Shown: positions 8,151 to 13,771 of the stretch, in pieces
Layout of the letters: each line of letters starts with the position of its first letter
Numbering within the stretch: the first letter of the stretch is position 1
NCBI GenBank assembly: GCA_009787135.1
Contig: WRGP01000225.1
Location: 1-16,549 of the forward strand
From: Bacillota bacterium
GTDB taxonomy: Bacteria > Bacillota > Clostridia > Christensenellales > Aristaeellaceae
DNA length: 16,549 bases
Direction of reading: 5' to 3'
Notes under the pieces: model-generated
Told to the model about the DNA's origin: nothing
Database searches by the model: none
The model's input: only the letters and a program-made list of their open reading frames with translations
Position numbers and translations under genes: made by a program

Positions 8151-8183
8151 GGCGGTAGGCGGTCAGGGTGGTTATGCGGTTAG
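8151..8183 (-). repeat. Right iteron array, inverted relative to the left one
   Basis: On the + strand this reads as four consecutive related units: GGCGGTA, GGCGGTCAG, GGTGGTTAT and GCGGTTAG. Reverse-complemented, the third gives ATAACCACC, matching the left unit ATAACCACT at eight of nine positions; the others are more degenerate. Spacing is 7-9 bases, like the 9-base period of the left array. Confidence 0.65.
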
Positions 8184-8200
8184 GACTGAGGGAAATATCC

Positions 8201-8485
8201 ATGCTCGAAAAAGACATAACAAACCAGATCATGCGTTATCTAAAGACGGTACCGAACTGTTTCTGCTGGAAACAGCATGGCGGACAATTCGGAACCGCCG
8301 GTCTCCCCGATATCATCCTTTGCCTGAACGGGCGCTTTGTTGCGTTCGAGGTCAAGACGGAAACCGGGAAGCTGACTAAGTTGCAGGAATCAACGATACA
8401 AAAAATCAAAGCCGCAAAGGGCGAAGCCTTCAAAGTCACATCGCTTCAAGAAGTCAAGGAGACTATCCAAAATCTTAATTCTTGA
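8201..8485 (+). CDS. Stand-alone VRR-NUC domain nuclease (94 aa)
   Basis: VRR-NUC proteins are small PD-(D/E)xK nucleases found in phage replication modules, where they probably resolve branched or flap DNA, often near SNF2 helicases like the one ending at base 309. The motif is clear: GLPD with Asp37, then FEVK with Glu50 and Lys52, followed by the helical LTKLQESTIQKIKAAKG. I chose the ATG at 8201 because GAGGG at 8188-8192 is a good ribosome binding site for it and because MLEKDI is the usual start of this family. The in-frame GTG at 8168 and ATG at 8174 would read through the right iteron array and have no ribosome binding site. The size is normal for the single-domain phage form. The next gene starts 15 bases after the stop. 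Confidence 0.93.
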   Translation: MLEKDITNQIMRYLKTVPNCFCWKQHGGQFGTAGLPDIILCLNGRFVAFEVKTETGKLTKLQESTIQKIKAAKGEAFKVTSLQEVKETIQNLNS

Positions 8486-8500
8486 ACGGAGGACATTTCC

Positions 8501-8827
8501 ATGGCTAAAAACATACGATGCGCTTCCTGCCGCTTTGCCCGTCAGGACATAAATGCCAGTGAATATACAAAAAAGCATTGCAAGGATTGTGAATTGGACA
8601 GCGGCTGCACATGCCGCAAGAAGGTTTGTAAATGCGGCGATGGCTGCGAGTACAAAGACACCGAAAATATCTGCCCAAAGCAGACCCTCAAATGGGCGGC
8701 CATTGAATGCGGTTGTTCCGACAGCGAATATTACAAAGCCTTGCTGAACGTCACTCCCGGCGGCGACAAGCAAGACCGTATAACATGGAACGGCTGTCCC
8801 TGCGGAGAGTGTGGTGAGCGGTCATGA
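8501..8827 (+). CDS. Cysteine-rich hypothetical phage protein, probable multi-zinc binder (108 aa)
   Basis: Fifteen of 108 residues are cysteine, arranged in pairs typical of metal knuckles: C7/C10, C27/C30, C36/C38, C43/C45/C49, C58, C70/C72 and C99/C101/C104. No membrane segment or signal peptide is visible, so a cytoplasmic protein binding several zinc ions or an iron-sulfur cluster is the natural reading. I cannot name a family or activity. The start ATG is preceded by GGAGGA (8488-8493). The stop overlaps the start of the ArpU-like regulator by four bases (ATGA at 8824-8827), so the two are probably co-translated. It could assist the regulator or act in early takeover; both are guesses from position. 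Confidence 0.85.
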   Translation: MAKNIRCASCRFARQDINASEYTKKHCKDCELDSGCTCRKKVCKCGDGCEYKDTENICPKQTLKWAAIECGCSDSEYYKALLNVTPGGDKQDRITWNGCPCGECGERS

Positions 8828-9231
8828 CGGCGAAACAGTACCTCTCTCAAATACGCAGCCTTAAAATACGGATCGCCGCCATGGCCGAGCAGATTGAGTT
8901 TTTGAGAGCGGCGGCCGAGTGTGTAACGACGACCTACAGCGATATGCCGAGACCCGCCACCCGCAACATCCACAAAAACGAGGATGCCATTATACGGGTG
9001 CTGGATATGGAAGAACGAATGCGGGGAGCGTTCAACCGTCTCACGGAAATCAATGAAGCTATTGAATCTCTGTCAGACCCCACGCTTCATTCCCTGCTTG
9101 TCAAACGGTATGTCCGGGGAGAGCGGTGGGAGCAAATCGCGGCCGATTTGTTTGTCAGCATACGGCAGGTTCACCGCTTGCACCAAGCCGCGCTTGATAA
9201 AATTGAAGCCGATTTGAAAGTTGGCACATGA
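8824..9231 (+). CDS. ArpU/DUF1492-like late transcription regulator (135 aa)
   Basis: This is a small helical protein with an N-terminal coiled-coil-like part (residues ~1-85) and a C-terminal sigma-70 region 4-like helix-turn-helix. Residues ~92-130 include LLVKRYVRGERWEQIAADL, then the recognition-helix candidate VSIRQVHRLHQAALDKIE. This build and the position immediately before the HNH-TerS late genes are those of the ArpU/RinA-like regulators that switch on packaging and structural genes in Firmicutes phages. The operator candidates begin inside its own last codons: the first of three 10-bp repeats spans 9221-9230 and the stop codon is 9229-9231. Direct autoregulation is possible but not shown. 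Family-level assignment is good; that it binds these repeats is inference. Confidence 0.88.
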   Translation: MTAKQYLSQIRSLKIRIAAMAEQIEFLRAAAECVTTTYSDMPRPATRNIHKNEDAIIRVLDMEERMRGAFNRLTEINEAIESLSDPTLHSLLVKRYVRGERWEQIAADLFVSIRQVHRLHQAALDKIEADLKVGT

Positions 9232-9250
9232 TGGCACAGTATTGCACAGT
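9221..9250 (+). promoter_or_regulatory. Three tandem 10-bp operator repeats for the late promoter
   Basis: Three consecutive 10-mers share a (T/G)GCACA core in exact register: TTGGCACATG (9221-9230), ATGGCACAGT (9231-9240) and ATTGCACAGT (9241-9250). A 10-bp period places the cores on one face of the helix. The array ends 8 bases before the -35 element of the promoter at 9259, the usual place for an activator. The first copy overlaps the stop of the ArpU-like gene, the likely binding protein. Confidence 0.72.
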
Positions 9251-9258
9251 CAGTCATC

Positions 9259-9287
9259 TTGTTTATGAAAAGGCGGCCTGTTACAAT
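9259..9287 (+). promoter_or_regulatory. Candidate phage late promoter
   Basis: The -35 is TTGTTT (9259-9264) and the -10 is TACAAT (9282-9287, five of six to consensus), with a 17-base spacer. The expected start of transcription is near 9294, giving a leader of about 120 bases before the HNH gene. The -35 is imperfect and an operator array lies directly upstream, which fits an activator-dependent promoter. Confidence 0.7.
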
Positions 9288-9313
9288 AGAGAATGAGAAA
9301 GTACACTTTTGAG

Positions 9314-9351
9314 AAAGCCTTCGCGGGAGCGTCCGTGAGGGCTTTTGTTTT
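9314..9351 (+). terminator. Leader hairpin 1, terminator-like
   Basis: AAAGCC (9314-9319) pairs with GGCTTT (9340-9345), and the inner arms TTCGCGG and CCGTGAG extend the stem to about 13 base pairs, including two G-U pairs, around a 6-base loop. A T-rich tail (TGTTTTG) follows. It lies 20 bases after the predicted start of the late transcript. Confidence 0.6.
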
Positions 9352-9362
9352 GCCCCAGCGAT

Positions 9363-9393
9363 GGCGTTTCCGAAAGGGAGCGCCTTTTATTTT
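9363..9393 (+). terminator. Leader hairpin 2, intrinsic terminator with GAAA tetraloop
   Basis: GGCGTTTCC (9363-9371) and GGGAGCGCC (9376-9384) form a 9-base-pair stem with two G-U pairs, capped by a GNRA-type GAAA loop and followed directly by TTTTATTTT. This is a classical Rho-independent terminator. It ends only 20 bases before the HNH start codon and has no room for another promoter after it. Confidence 0.7.
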
Positions 9394-9412
9394 ACCCGAA
9401 AGGATGAACACA

Positions 9413-9769
9413 ATGCCATATAAACCGAAGAAACCCTGCGCCCACTCCGGCTGCCCAAAGCTGGTGACCGGGCGCTTTTGTGAAGACCACGCCAAACAGG
9501 ACGCCCGCGAGTACGAACGGTACCGCCGCGACCCAGCGACACGCAACCGTTACGGCCGGGCGTGGAAGCGTATCCGTGACCGCTATATCGCGGCGCACCC
9601 TGTCTGTGAACGGTGCTTGGCGGAGGGAAAGCTTACCCCCGCGCAAGAAGTCCATCACCTACAGGAATTAAGTGCGGGGGGAGACCACGCGGAAGAAAAT
9701 CTTTGCAGCTTATGTAAAGCACATCACTCTGCCGTTCATCTGACAGAAAGGAACAAAAAAGAAAAATGA
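9413..9769 (+). CDS. HNH endonuclease adjoining the terminase genes (118 aa)
   Basis: This is a phage HNH nuclease of the type encoded just before TerS in cos-packaging phages, where such proteins assist terminase in cutting or maturing DNA ends (established for HK97 gp74). An N-terminal zinc knuckle has Cys9, Cys14, Cys23 and His26. The nuclease core has YGRAWKRIRDRYIAAHP, zinc ligands Cys65/Cys68 and Cys98/Cys101, the EVHH pair (His81, His82), Asn96 and His104/His105. I chose the ATG at 9413 because MPYKPKKPC is the usual family start and GAAAGGA (9398-9404) is its ribosome binding site. The frame is open upstream to 9293, but that extension would translate both leader hairpins and is not credible. 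The stop overlaps the next ATG by four bases. Confidence 0.93.
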   Translation: MPYKPKKPCAHSGCPKLVTGRFCEDHAKQDAREYERYRRDPATRNRYGRAWKRIRDRYIAAHPVCERCLAEGKLTPAQEVHHLQELSAGGDHAEENLCSLCKAHHSAVHLTERNKKEK

Positions 9770-9951
9770 ACAACTCAATAATAACCCCCGGCGACATCTT
9801 CGGAATGCTAACTGTTGTTATGCGCGGGAGCGATTACTGTTGGCGAAATCAACGATATGCCCGCTGGATATGTCGGTGCGATTGCGGTAACGAAACGCTT
9901 GTGCGTGACTGCGCGTTAAAAAACGGAAAAAAAAAGACGGACGCCCCCTAA
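9766..9951 (+). CDS. Short zinc-knuckle/AP2-HNH-associated-like protein, probably C-terminally truncated (61 aa)
   Basis: The sequence GDIFGMLTVV, then WICRCDCGNETLVRDCALKNG, matches the opening module of a phage family in which a G-x2-FG-x-LTV strand and a CxCDCG knuckle are followed by a second Cys pair (SCGC-type ending). Some of those proteins continue into AP2 or HNH domains. Here the frame ends 10 codons after the knuckle, through a run of nine A residues (9927-9935), and the expected second Cys pair is missing. Either the gene is a decayed remnant or the short form is real. Translation is coupled to the HNH gene by ATGA overlap. A one-base slip at the A9 tract into the -1 frame gives only a further ~22 codons (to 10004) without a Cys pair, so a simple frameshift does not restore the family ending. 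Confidence 0.5.
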   Translation: MNNSIITPGDIFGMLTVVMRGSDYCWRNQRYARWICRCDCGNETLVRDCALKNGKKKTDAP

Positions 9952-10070
9952 CGGGTGTCAATCCCTACGGCCTCACAAGCCAGCAACGGCGTGGGGTTTC
10001 CTGAAAATTTTTCAAAAATCAAAAATCAAAAAATCAAAGCAATCAAAATCAAAACCGGGAGGTGACGGAT
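9952..10070. other. cos: Spacer between HNH cluster and TerS: candidate cos/TerS-binding region
   Basis: This gap has no credible gene. Its left half (to ~10000) is GC-rich with the short related words AACGGG and AACGGC. Its right half is a run of TCAAAA-type repeats ending in the TerS ribosome binding site. In HK97-like and Gram-positive cos phages with an HNH-TerS order, the cohesive-end site usually lies here. No overhang can be defined from sequence alone, and a pac phage cannot be excluded. Confidence 0.3.
10012..10056 (+). repeat. Six tandem TCAAAA-type direct repeats before TerS
   Basis: Consecutive units are TCAAAAA (10012), TCAAAAA (10019), TCAAAAAA (10026), TCAAAGCAA (10034), TCAAAA (10043) and TCAAAACC (10049), a period of 6-9 bases. 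The array is strikingly A-rich and may be intrinsically bent. It ends at the GGGAGG ribosome binding site of TerS. Confidence 0.7.
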
Positions 10071-10568
10071 ATGCCCAGCGGAGGCTACCGTCCGGGGGCT
10101 GGCCGTCCTCGGAAAAATATAGACGACAAAAGACTTGAGGGCAAAGCGGCCAAACCGACAGCCCCGGCGCCGCCGCCGAAAAAGGTCTGCTCCAAAAACG
10201 TGATGGCGGACTATTTTTCGATGGCGATGAAGGAATGTGAAAAAGAAGTCCCCCCGGCGGATGTCCTGCGAACCGAGATTGAGGACTACATCTCCGCCCG
10301 CGGCTGCGAGGGTTACGTCGCGCCGCAGACCATAACGGACTATGTGCTGAATAGGCAGGGCTTTCTCGCCTGTGAAGCCATGAACCGTAAAATCGGACGC
10401 ATGACAAAAGACCTGAAGCTGTCGCCCTACGTCACGGCGGCGCAGGGATACAACAAAGCCATGCGCGACGACTTCAACCTGATCATGCAGATCATCAACA
10501 AATACAGCGGCAACGGGGGCGAGGAGAAAAACGCCTTCCTTTCGTTACTACAAAACAGGGGGTTTTAA
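10071..10568 (+). CDS. terS: Terminase small subunit, P27-like (165 aa)
   Basis: TerS recognises the packaging site and loads the large subunit. The N-terminus PSGGYRPGAGRPRK carries the basic GAGRPRK DNA-binding tail that opens many P27-family small terminases. It is followed by a Pro/Ala-rich linker (residues ~28-37) and a helical core containing VAPQTITDYVLNRQGFLACEA and SPYVTAAQGYNKAM, which is the P27-type C-terminal pattern. I chose the ATG at 10071 because GGGAGG at 10057-10062 sits 8 bases ahead of it; the in-frame GTG at 10062 overlaps that site. The large subunit is not adjacent but lies ~5.9 kb downstream at 16486, separated by two methyltransferases and a small-gene cassette. The next gene starts three bases after the stop. 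Confidence 0.88.
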   Translation: MPSGGYRPGAGRPRKNIDDKRLEGKAAKPTAPAPPPKKVCSKNVMADYFSMAMKECEKEVPPADVLRTEIEDYISARGCEGYVAPQTITDYVLNRQGFLACEAMNRKIGRMTKDLKLSPYVTAAQGYNKAMRDDFNLIMQIINKYSGNGGEEKNAFLSLLQNRGF

Positions 10569-10571
10569 TCA

Positions 10572-11825
10572 ATGGAAACAACCACACGCTTTGAAAGAGT
10601 GGATATCGGCAAGCTCGTCCCATACGCGAGGAACGCCCGCACCCACAGCAAAGAACAGATTCTGCAGCTTCGCTCCAGCCTGCGGGAGTTTGGCTTCGTC
10701 AACCCGGTCATCGTTGACAAGGATTTTAATATCATCGCCGGACACGGACGCGTCATGGCCGCCAAGGAAGAAGGGCTGACCGAAATCCCCTGTGTTTTCG
10801 CGGAGCATTTAACCGACGCACAGAAAAAGGCGTACATCCTCGCCGACAACCGGCTCGCGTTGAGCGCGGGATGGGACGAGGAACTGCTGGCTTTGGAGTT
10901 TGCCGACCTGAAAGACCTCGGCTTTGACCTTGGGTTGACGGGCTTCGACGAAAAGGAAATAGAAAACCTTTTCGCCACTGGCGAACAGGAAGTTAAGGAC
11001 GATAACTTTGACCTCACTGCCGCTTTAGAGGAAGCGGCCTTTGTTTTGCCCGGCGACGTTTGGACTTTAGGCAGACACCGTCTTATTTGCGGTGACGCGA
11101 CCGATGCGGATACGATTAAAAAACTCATGGATGGGCGCAAGGCCAACCTTGCTTTGACCGATCCCCCTTATGCCGTCTCGTATAAAAGCGCGAGCGGCCT
11201 TTCAATTAAGAACGACAGCATGAAACCCGATGAGTTTTACAGTTTCCTTCTCTCGTCATTCCGTAACATCGCCGACAACATGGAAAGCGGCGGCTCGGCG
11301 TACATCTTCCATGCTGATACCGAGGGCGAAAATTTCCGTCGGGCTTTTCGCGAGGCGGGCTTTCATTTGTCGGGAACGTGCATTTGGGCAAAAGACAGCT
11401 TTGTCATGGGACGTTCGCCATACCAATGGCAGCATGAGCCTATTCTCTACGGCTGGCTTAAAACGGGGACGCACAAGTGGTACGCTGGGCGTAAAGAAGC
11501 TACCATTTGGAACTTTACCAAACCCAAGCGCAACAGCGATCACCCGACGAGCAAGCCCCTCGACTTGCTTGCTTATCCGATAAAGAATAGTAGCCAAGCC
11601 AACGGCATCGTGCTGGACGTTTTCGGCGGTTCCGGCTCGACGCTTATCGCTTGTGAGCAAACTGACAGAATCTGCAACATGCTCGAATTGGATGAAAAAT
11701 ACGCATCGGTTATTCTTCGCCGTTATGCTGAAATCAAGCAAAACGGCGGTGAGGATATTACCTGTGAACGCGGCGGAGAAGTGTTGAAATATGCTGACTT
11801 GATGAAGGAGGTTGAACGAAAGTGA
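10572..11825 (+). CDS. ParB-domain/DNA N4-cytosine or N6-adenine methyltransferase fusion (417 aa)
   Basis: The N-terminal ~135 residues are a ParB/sulfiredoxin-like domain: IGKLVPYARNARTHSKEQI, the FGFVNPVIVD strand and the nucleotide-binding IIAGHGR (54-60), then YILADNRLAL. The C-terminal methylase has motif IV TDPPY (Asp197-Tyr200) and, downstream of it, motif I LDVFGGSGST (348-357), so the catalytic motif precedes the AdoMet motif as in beta-class amino-methyltransferases. DPPY cannot by itself separate N6-adenine from N4-cytosine. Such ParB-methylase fusions are common in phages, where they modify phage DNA to evade restriction. No restriction endonuclease is encoded nearby, so I read it as an orphan methylase. 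The stop overlaps the next start (GTGA) by four bases; the reading frame is intact. Confidence 0.95.
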   Translation: METTTRFERVDIGKLVPYARNARTHSKEQILQLRSSLREFGFVNPVIVDKDFNIIAGHGRVMAAKEEGLTEIPCVFAEHLTDAQKKAYILADNRLALSAGWDEELLALEFADLKDLGFDLGLTGFDEKEIENLFATGEQEVKDDNFDLTAALEEAAFVLPGDVWTLGRHRLICGDATDADTIKKLMDGRKANLALTDPPYAVSYKSASGLSIKNDSMKPDEFYSFLLSSFRNIADNMESGGSAYIFHADTEGENFRRAFREAGFHLSGTCIWAKDSFVMGRSPYQWQHEPILYGWLKTGTHKWYAGRKEATIWNFTKPKRNSDHPTSKPLDLLAYPIKNSSQANGIVLDVFGGSGSTLIACEQTDRICNMLELDEKYASVILRRYAEIKQNGGEDITCERGGEVLKYADLMKEVERK

Positions 11826-13771
11826 ATTGCAAAAGCCTGACGCTCGGCTCACTTTTTGACGGCTCAGGCGGTTTCCCGCTGGCGGGAATGCTCTGCGGAG
11901 TGACGCCGCTCTGGGCTTCGGAGGTCGAGCCTTTTCCGATTCGGGTAACGACCAAGCGCATCCCCAAAATGAAACACCTCGGCGACATCAACCAAATCGA
12001 CGGCGGCGCGGTTCCCCCTGTGGACATCATCACAGGGGGATTTTGCTGCCAAGACCTCTCGGTCGCGGGCCGCAGGGCCGGGCTTCACGGAGAGCGGTCG
12101 GGACTGTTTTTTCAGATTATAAGGATTATAAAAGAGATGCGCCAAGCCACCGAAAACGCCTACCCGAAGTTTGCCGTACTGGAAAACGTGCCGGGTATGT
12201 ACAATTCGGCGGGCGGCGCCGATTTTTTGGAGGTACTCAATGAACTCATCAAAATCAAACAAGACGGTCTTGTGCCGGACGAAACCCTGTCAGTACCTAT
12301 GCCTGAAAGCGGCAAATGGTCAACGAGCGGGGAAATCGTGGGAAACGGTTTCTCCCTCGGCTGGCGAACGCTTGACGCTCAATTTTGGGGAGTCGCCCAG
12401 CGCCGCCGCCGTTGTTACATTGTCCTCGATCTTACAGGCGAACGTGCCGGAAAAATACTATTTGACGAAACGCGCCTGCGAGGGAATCCTCCGCAGGGCT
12501 TCGGCGCGCGGCAAGCAACTGCCGGAGATTCTGCGGCTGGCGCTGGAGGCGCAATGCCGTGCCTGATGGATCAGGGCGGCTCGAAGATGGAGATATCCGA
12601 TAATGTAACCGGGACGCTCCGATCCCAGGAACACGGGCATCAGCCCATCGTGATTGAGTCGGCGGGGTTTTGCACCGAGCATTCGGCGAAAGCCCGAGGC
12701 GTGGGCTTTGAGAACGAGAAAAGCCCGACGCTCCGCTCCAGCGTCGTCCCCGCCACGGTGATTTACGACGCGCGGGGCAACGGCGACGGTGAAACCGCGA
12801 ACACCATCACCGGAGACCACAACGGGCATATATCCGATTACACCGCGCTGGCGGTCACGCCCCGCGCTTTCGGAATCTGCTCAAAGAACAGCAACAGCAT
12901 GTTGTCCTCCAACCCGCTCTCTGGCGTATATGAGGCCGCCACGTCCCGAACCCTCGACACCTCCGTCCCCGACCCCAACAAAAACGCGGGCGGCATGGCG
13001 ATTGTGGCTTTTGACGGAAAACAGGTGACCTCAAAAACAAACCGAAGCAACCCTCAGCCCGGCGACCCATGCCACACGCTGGCCTCGGGCAGCGCCGATA
13101 GCGCGATTGTGGCGCTGGAGGGCAACGGTTCCCGTCCGTCCCACAAAGGCTCAGGTATCAGCGAAAATGGCGTAAGCCCGACCCTCAATACCGTCGAACG
13201 CCACGCGGTCGCTTATCAGGACAAGGTCGGCGCGCTGTGCGCAAGCGACTACAAGTTCCCGCAAAATATGCAGATTGAGCAGGGCAAGGCCGTGGTTGAG
13301 TGTGTGGTCGCCGAAAACTATCAGCACGGCGGCTATCGCGAGGTGGATAAGGCCGGGACGCTCAAGGCGACCGGCGGCGATTTCCCCGGCGGCGAGAACG
13401 TCGTGGTTGAGAATTGTTATGTTGTGCGGAGGCTGCTTCCATCGGAATGCGCCCTTTTGCAGGGTTTCCCCCCGTGGTGGTGCGCCGGGCTGGAAACGCC
13501 GGAGCCGACCGAAGAGGATATCGCTTTCTGGTCAGAGGTCTGGGAGACCCACCGCAGAGTTATCAGCAAATCCTCCAAGCCCAAGAGCCGCGCCCAGATC
13601 GTCAAATGGCTGCAAAATCCCCACAGCGACAGTAAGGAATACGCTATGTGGGGAAATGGCATTTGCCTTAACTGCGGGGTTTTCGTCCTCGGCGGCATTG
13701 TGTACTATAGCCGGATAATGGCCTCAAATGAGGCCGATAGTTCTACATCGGAACGCTCCGAAATGACTTGA
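11822..13771 (+). CDS. dcm-like: DNA C5-cytosine methyltransferase with an expanded, repeat-built target-recognition region (649 aa)
   Basis: This orphan C5-methyltransferase contains every core motif: I LFDGSGGF (11-18), IV GGFCCQDLS with catalytic Cys76, VI LENVPG (120-125), VIII QRRRR (193-197), IX RRLLPSECALLQGFP (from 536) and X MWGNG (Asn612). Starting at GTG 11822 is supported by AAGGAGG at 11805-11811 and the four-base overlap with the gene before. Between motifs VIII and IX, where the target-recognition domain belongs, lies about 275 residues (~255-530) made of some eight degenerate units with a TL core followed by a hydrophobic V/I strand, for example SPTLRSSVVPATVI and HTLASGSADSAIV. 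Without it the protein would be the usual ~370 residues. The residue before the catalytic Cys is Cys rather than the near-universal Pro. Confidence 0.95.
   Translation: MNCKSLTLGSLFDGSGGFPLAGMLCGVTPLWASEVEPFPIRVTTKRIPKMKHLGDINQIDGGAVPPVDIITGGFCCQDLSVAGRRAGLHGERSGLFFQIIRIIKEMRQATENAYPKFAVLENVPGMYNSAGGADFLEVLNELIKIKQDGLVPDETLSVPMPESGKWSTSGEIVGNGFSLGWRTLDAQFWGVAQRRRRCYIVLDLTGERAGKILFDETRLRGNPPQGFGARQATAGDSAAGAGGAMPCLMDQGGSKMEISDNVTGTLRSQEHGHQPIVIESAGFCTEHSAKARGVGFENEKSPTLRSSVVPATVIYDARGNGDGETANTITGDHNGHISDYTALAVTPRAFGICSKNSNSMLSSNPLSGVYEAATSRTLDTSVPDPNKNAGGMAIVAFDGKQVTSKTNRSNPQPGDPCHTLASGSADSAIVALEGNGSRPSHKGSGISENGVSPTLNTVERHAVAYQDKVGALCASDYKFPQNMQIEQGKAVVECVVAENYQHGGYREVDKAGTLKATGGDFPGGENVVVENCYVVRRLLPSECALLQGFPPWWCAGLETPEPTEEDIAFWSEVWETHRRVISKSSKPKSRAQIVKWLQNPHSDSKEYAMWGNGICLNCGVFVLGGIVYYSRIMASNEADSSTSERSEMT

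Larger units (their letters stand above)
8042..8200. other. ori: Candidate phage replication origin (intergenic)
   Basis: The 159-base gap after the primase-helicase gene has origin-like structure. Short iterons face each other at its two ends (8046-8070 and 8151-8183), enclosing an AT-richer core of about 80 bases with T-tracts and a TTTTCCACA 9-mer (8110-8118), one change from the DnaA box TTATCCACA. Placement of an origin directly beside the initiator/primase gene is common in phages. The gap has no credible promoter or Rho-independent terminator. I infer an origin recognised by the upstream primase-helicase; the repeats and box are seen, the function is not proven. Confidence 0.5.

Noticed and set aside
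8168..8200. Upstream GTG/ATG starts for the VRR-NUC gene
   Set aside because: They overlap the right iteron array and have no ribosome binding site. The ATG at 8201 has GAGGG at proper spacing and gives the usual family N-terminus.
9293..9412. N-terminal extension of the HNH gene to an ATG at 9293
   Set aside because: It would translate both leader hairpins, lies at the predicted transcription start, and lacks a ribosome binding site. The family start MPYKPKKPC at 9413 has one.
10012..10056. CRISPR-like short repeats
   Set aside because: Units are 6-9 bases with no unique spacers between them, so this is a tandem A-rich repeat and not a CRISPR array.
13720..13761. Two small perfect hairpins (GGCCTC-AAAT-GAGGCC and TCGGA-ACGC-TCCGA) at the end of the cytosine methylase gene
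   Set aside because: Both lie inside coding sequence, have no T-run, and are not repeated at module B, so terminator or operator function cannot be supported. They could still weakly affect the transcript end.
10572..13771. A complete restriction-modification system
   Set aside because: Two methyltransferases are present, but there is no restriction endonuclease or specificity subunit. The HNH gene at 9413 is of the terminase-associated type.
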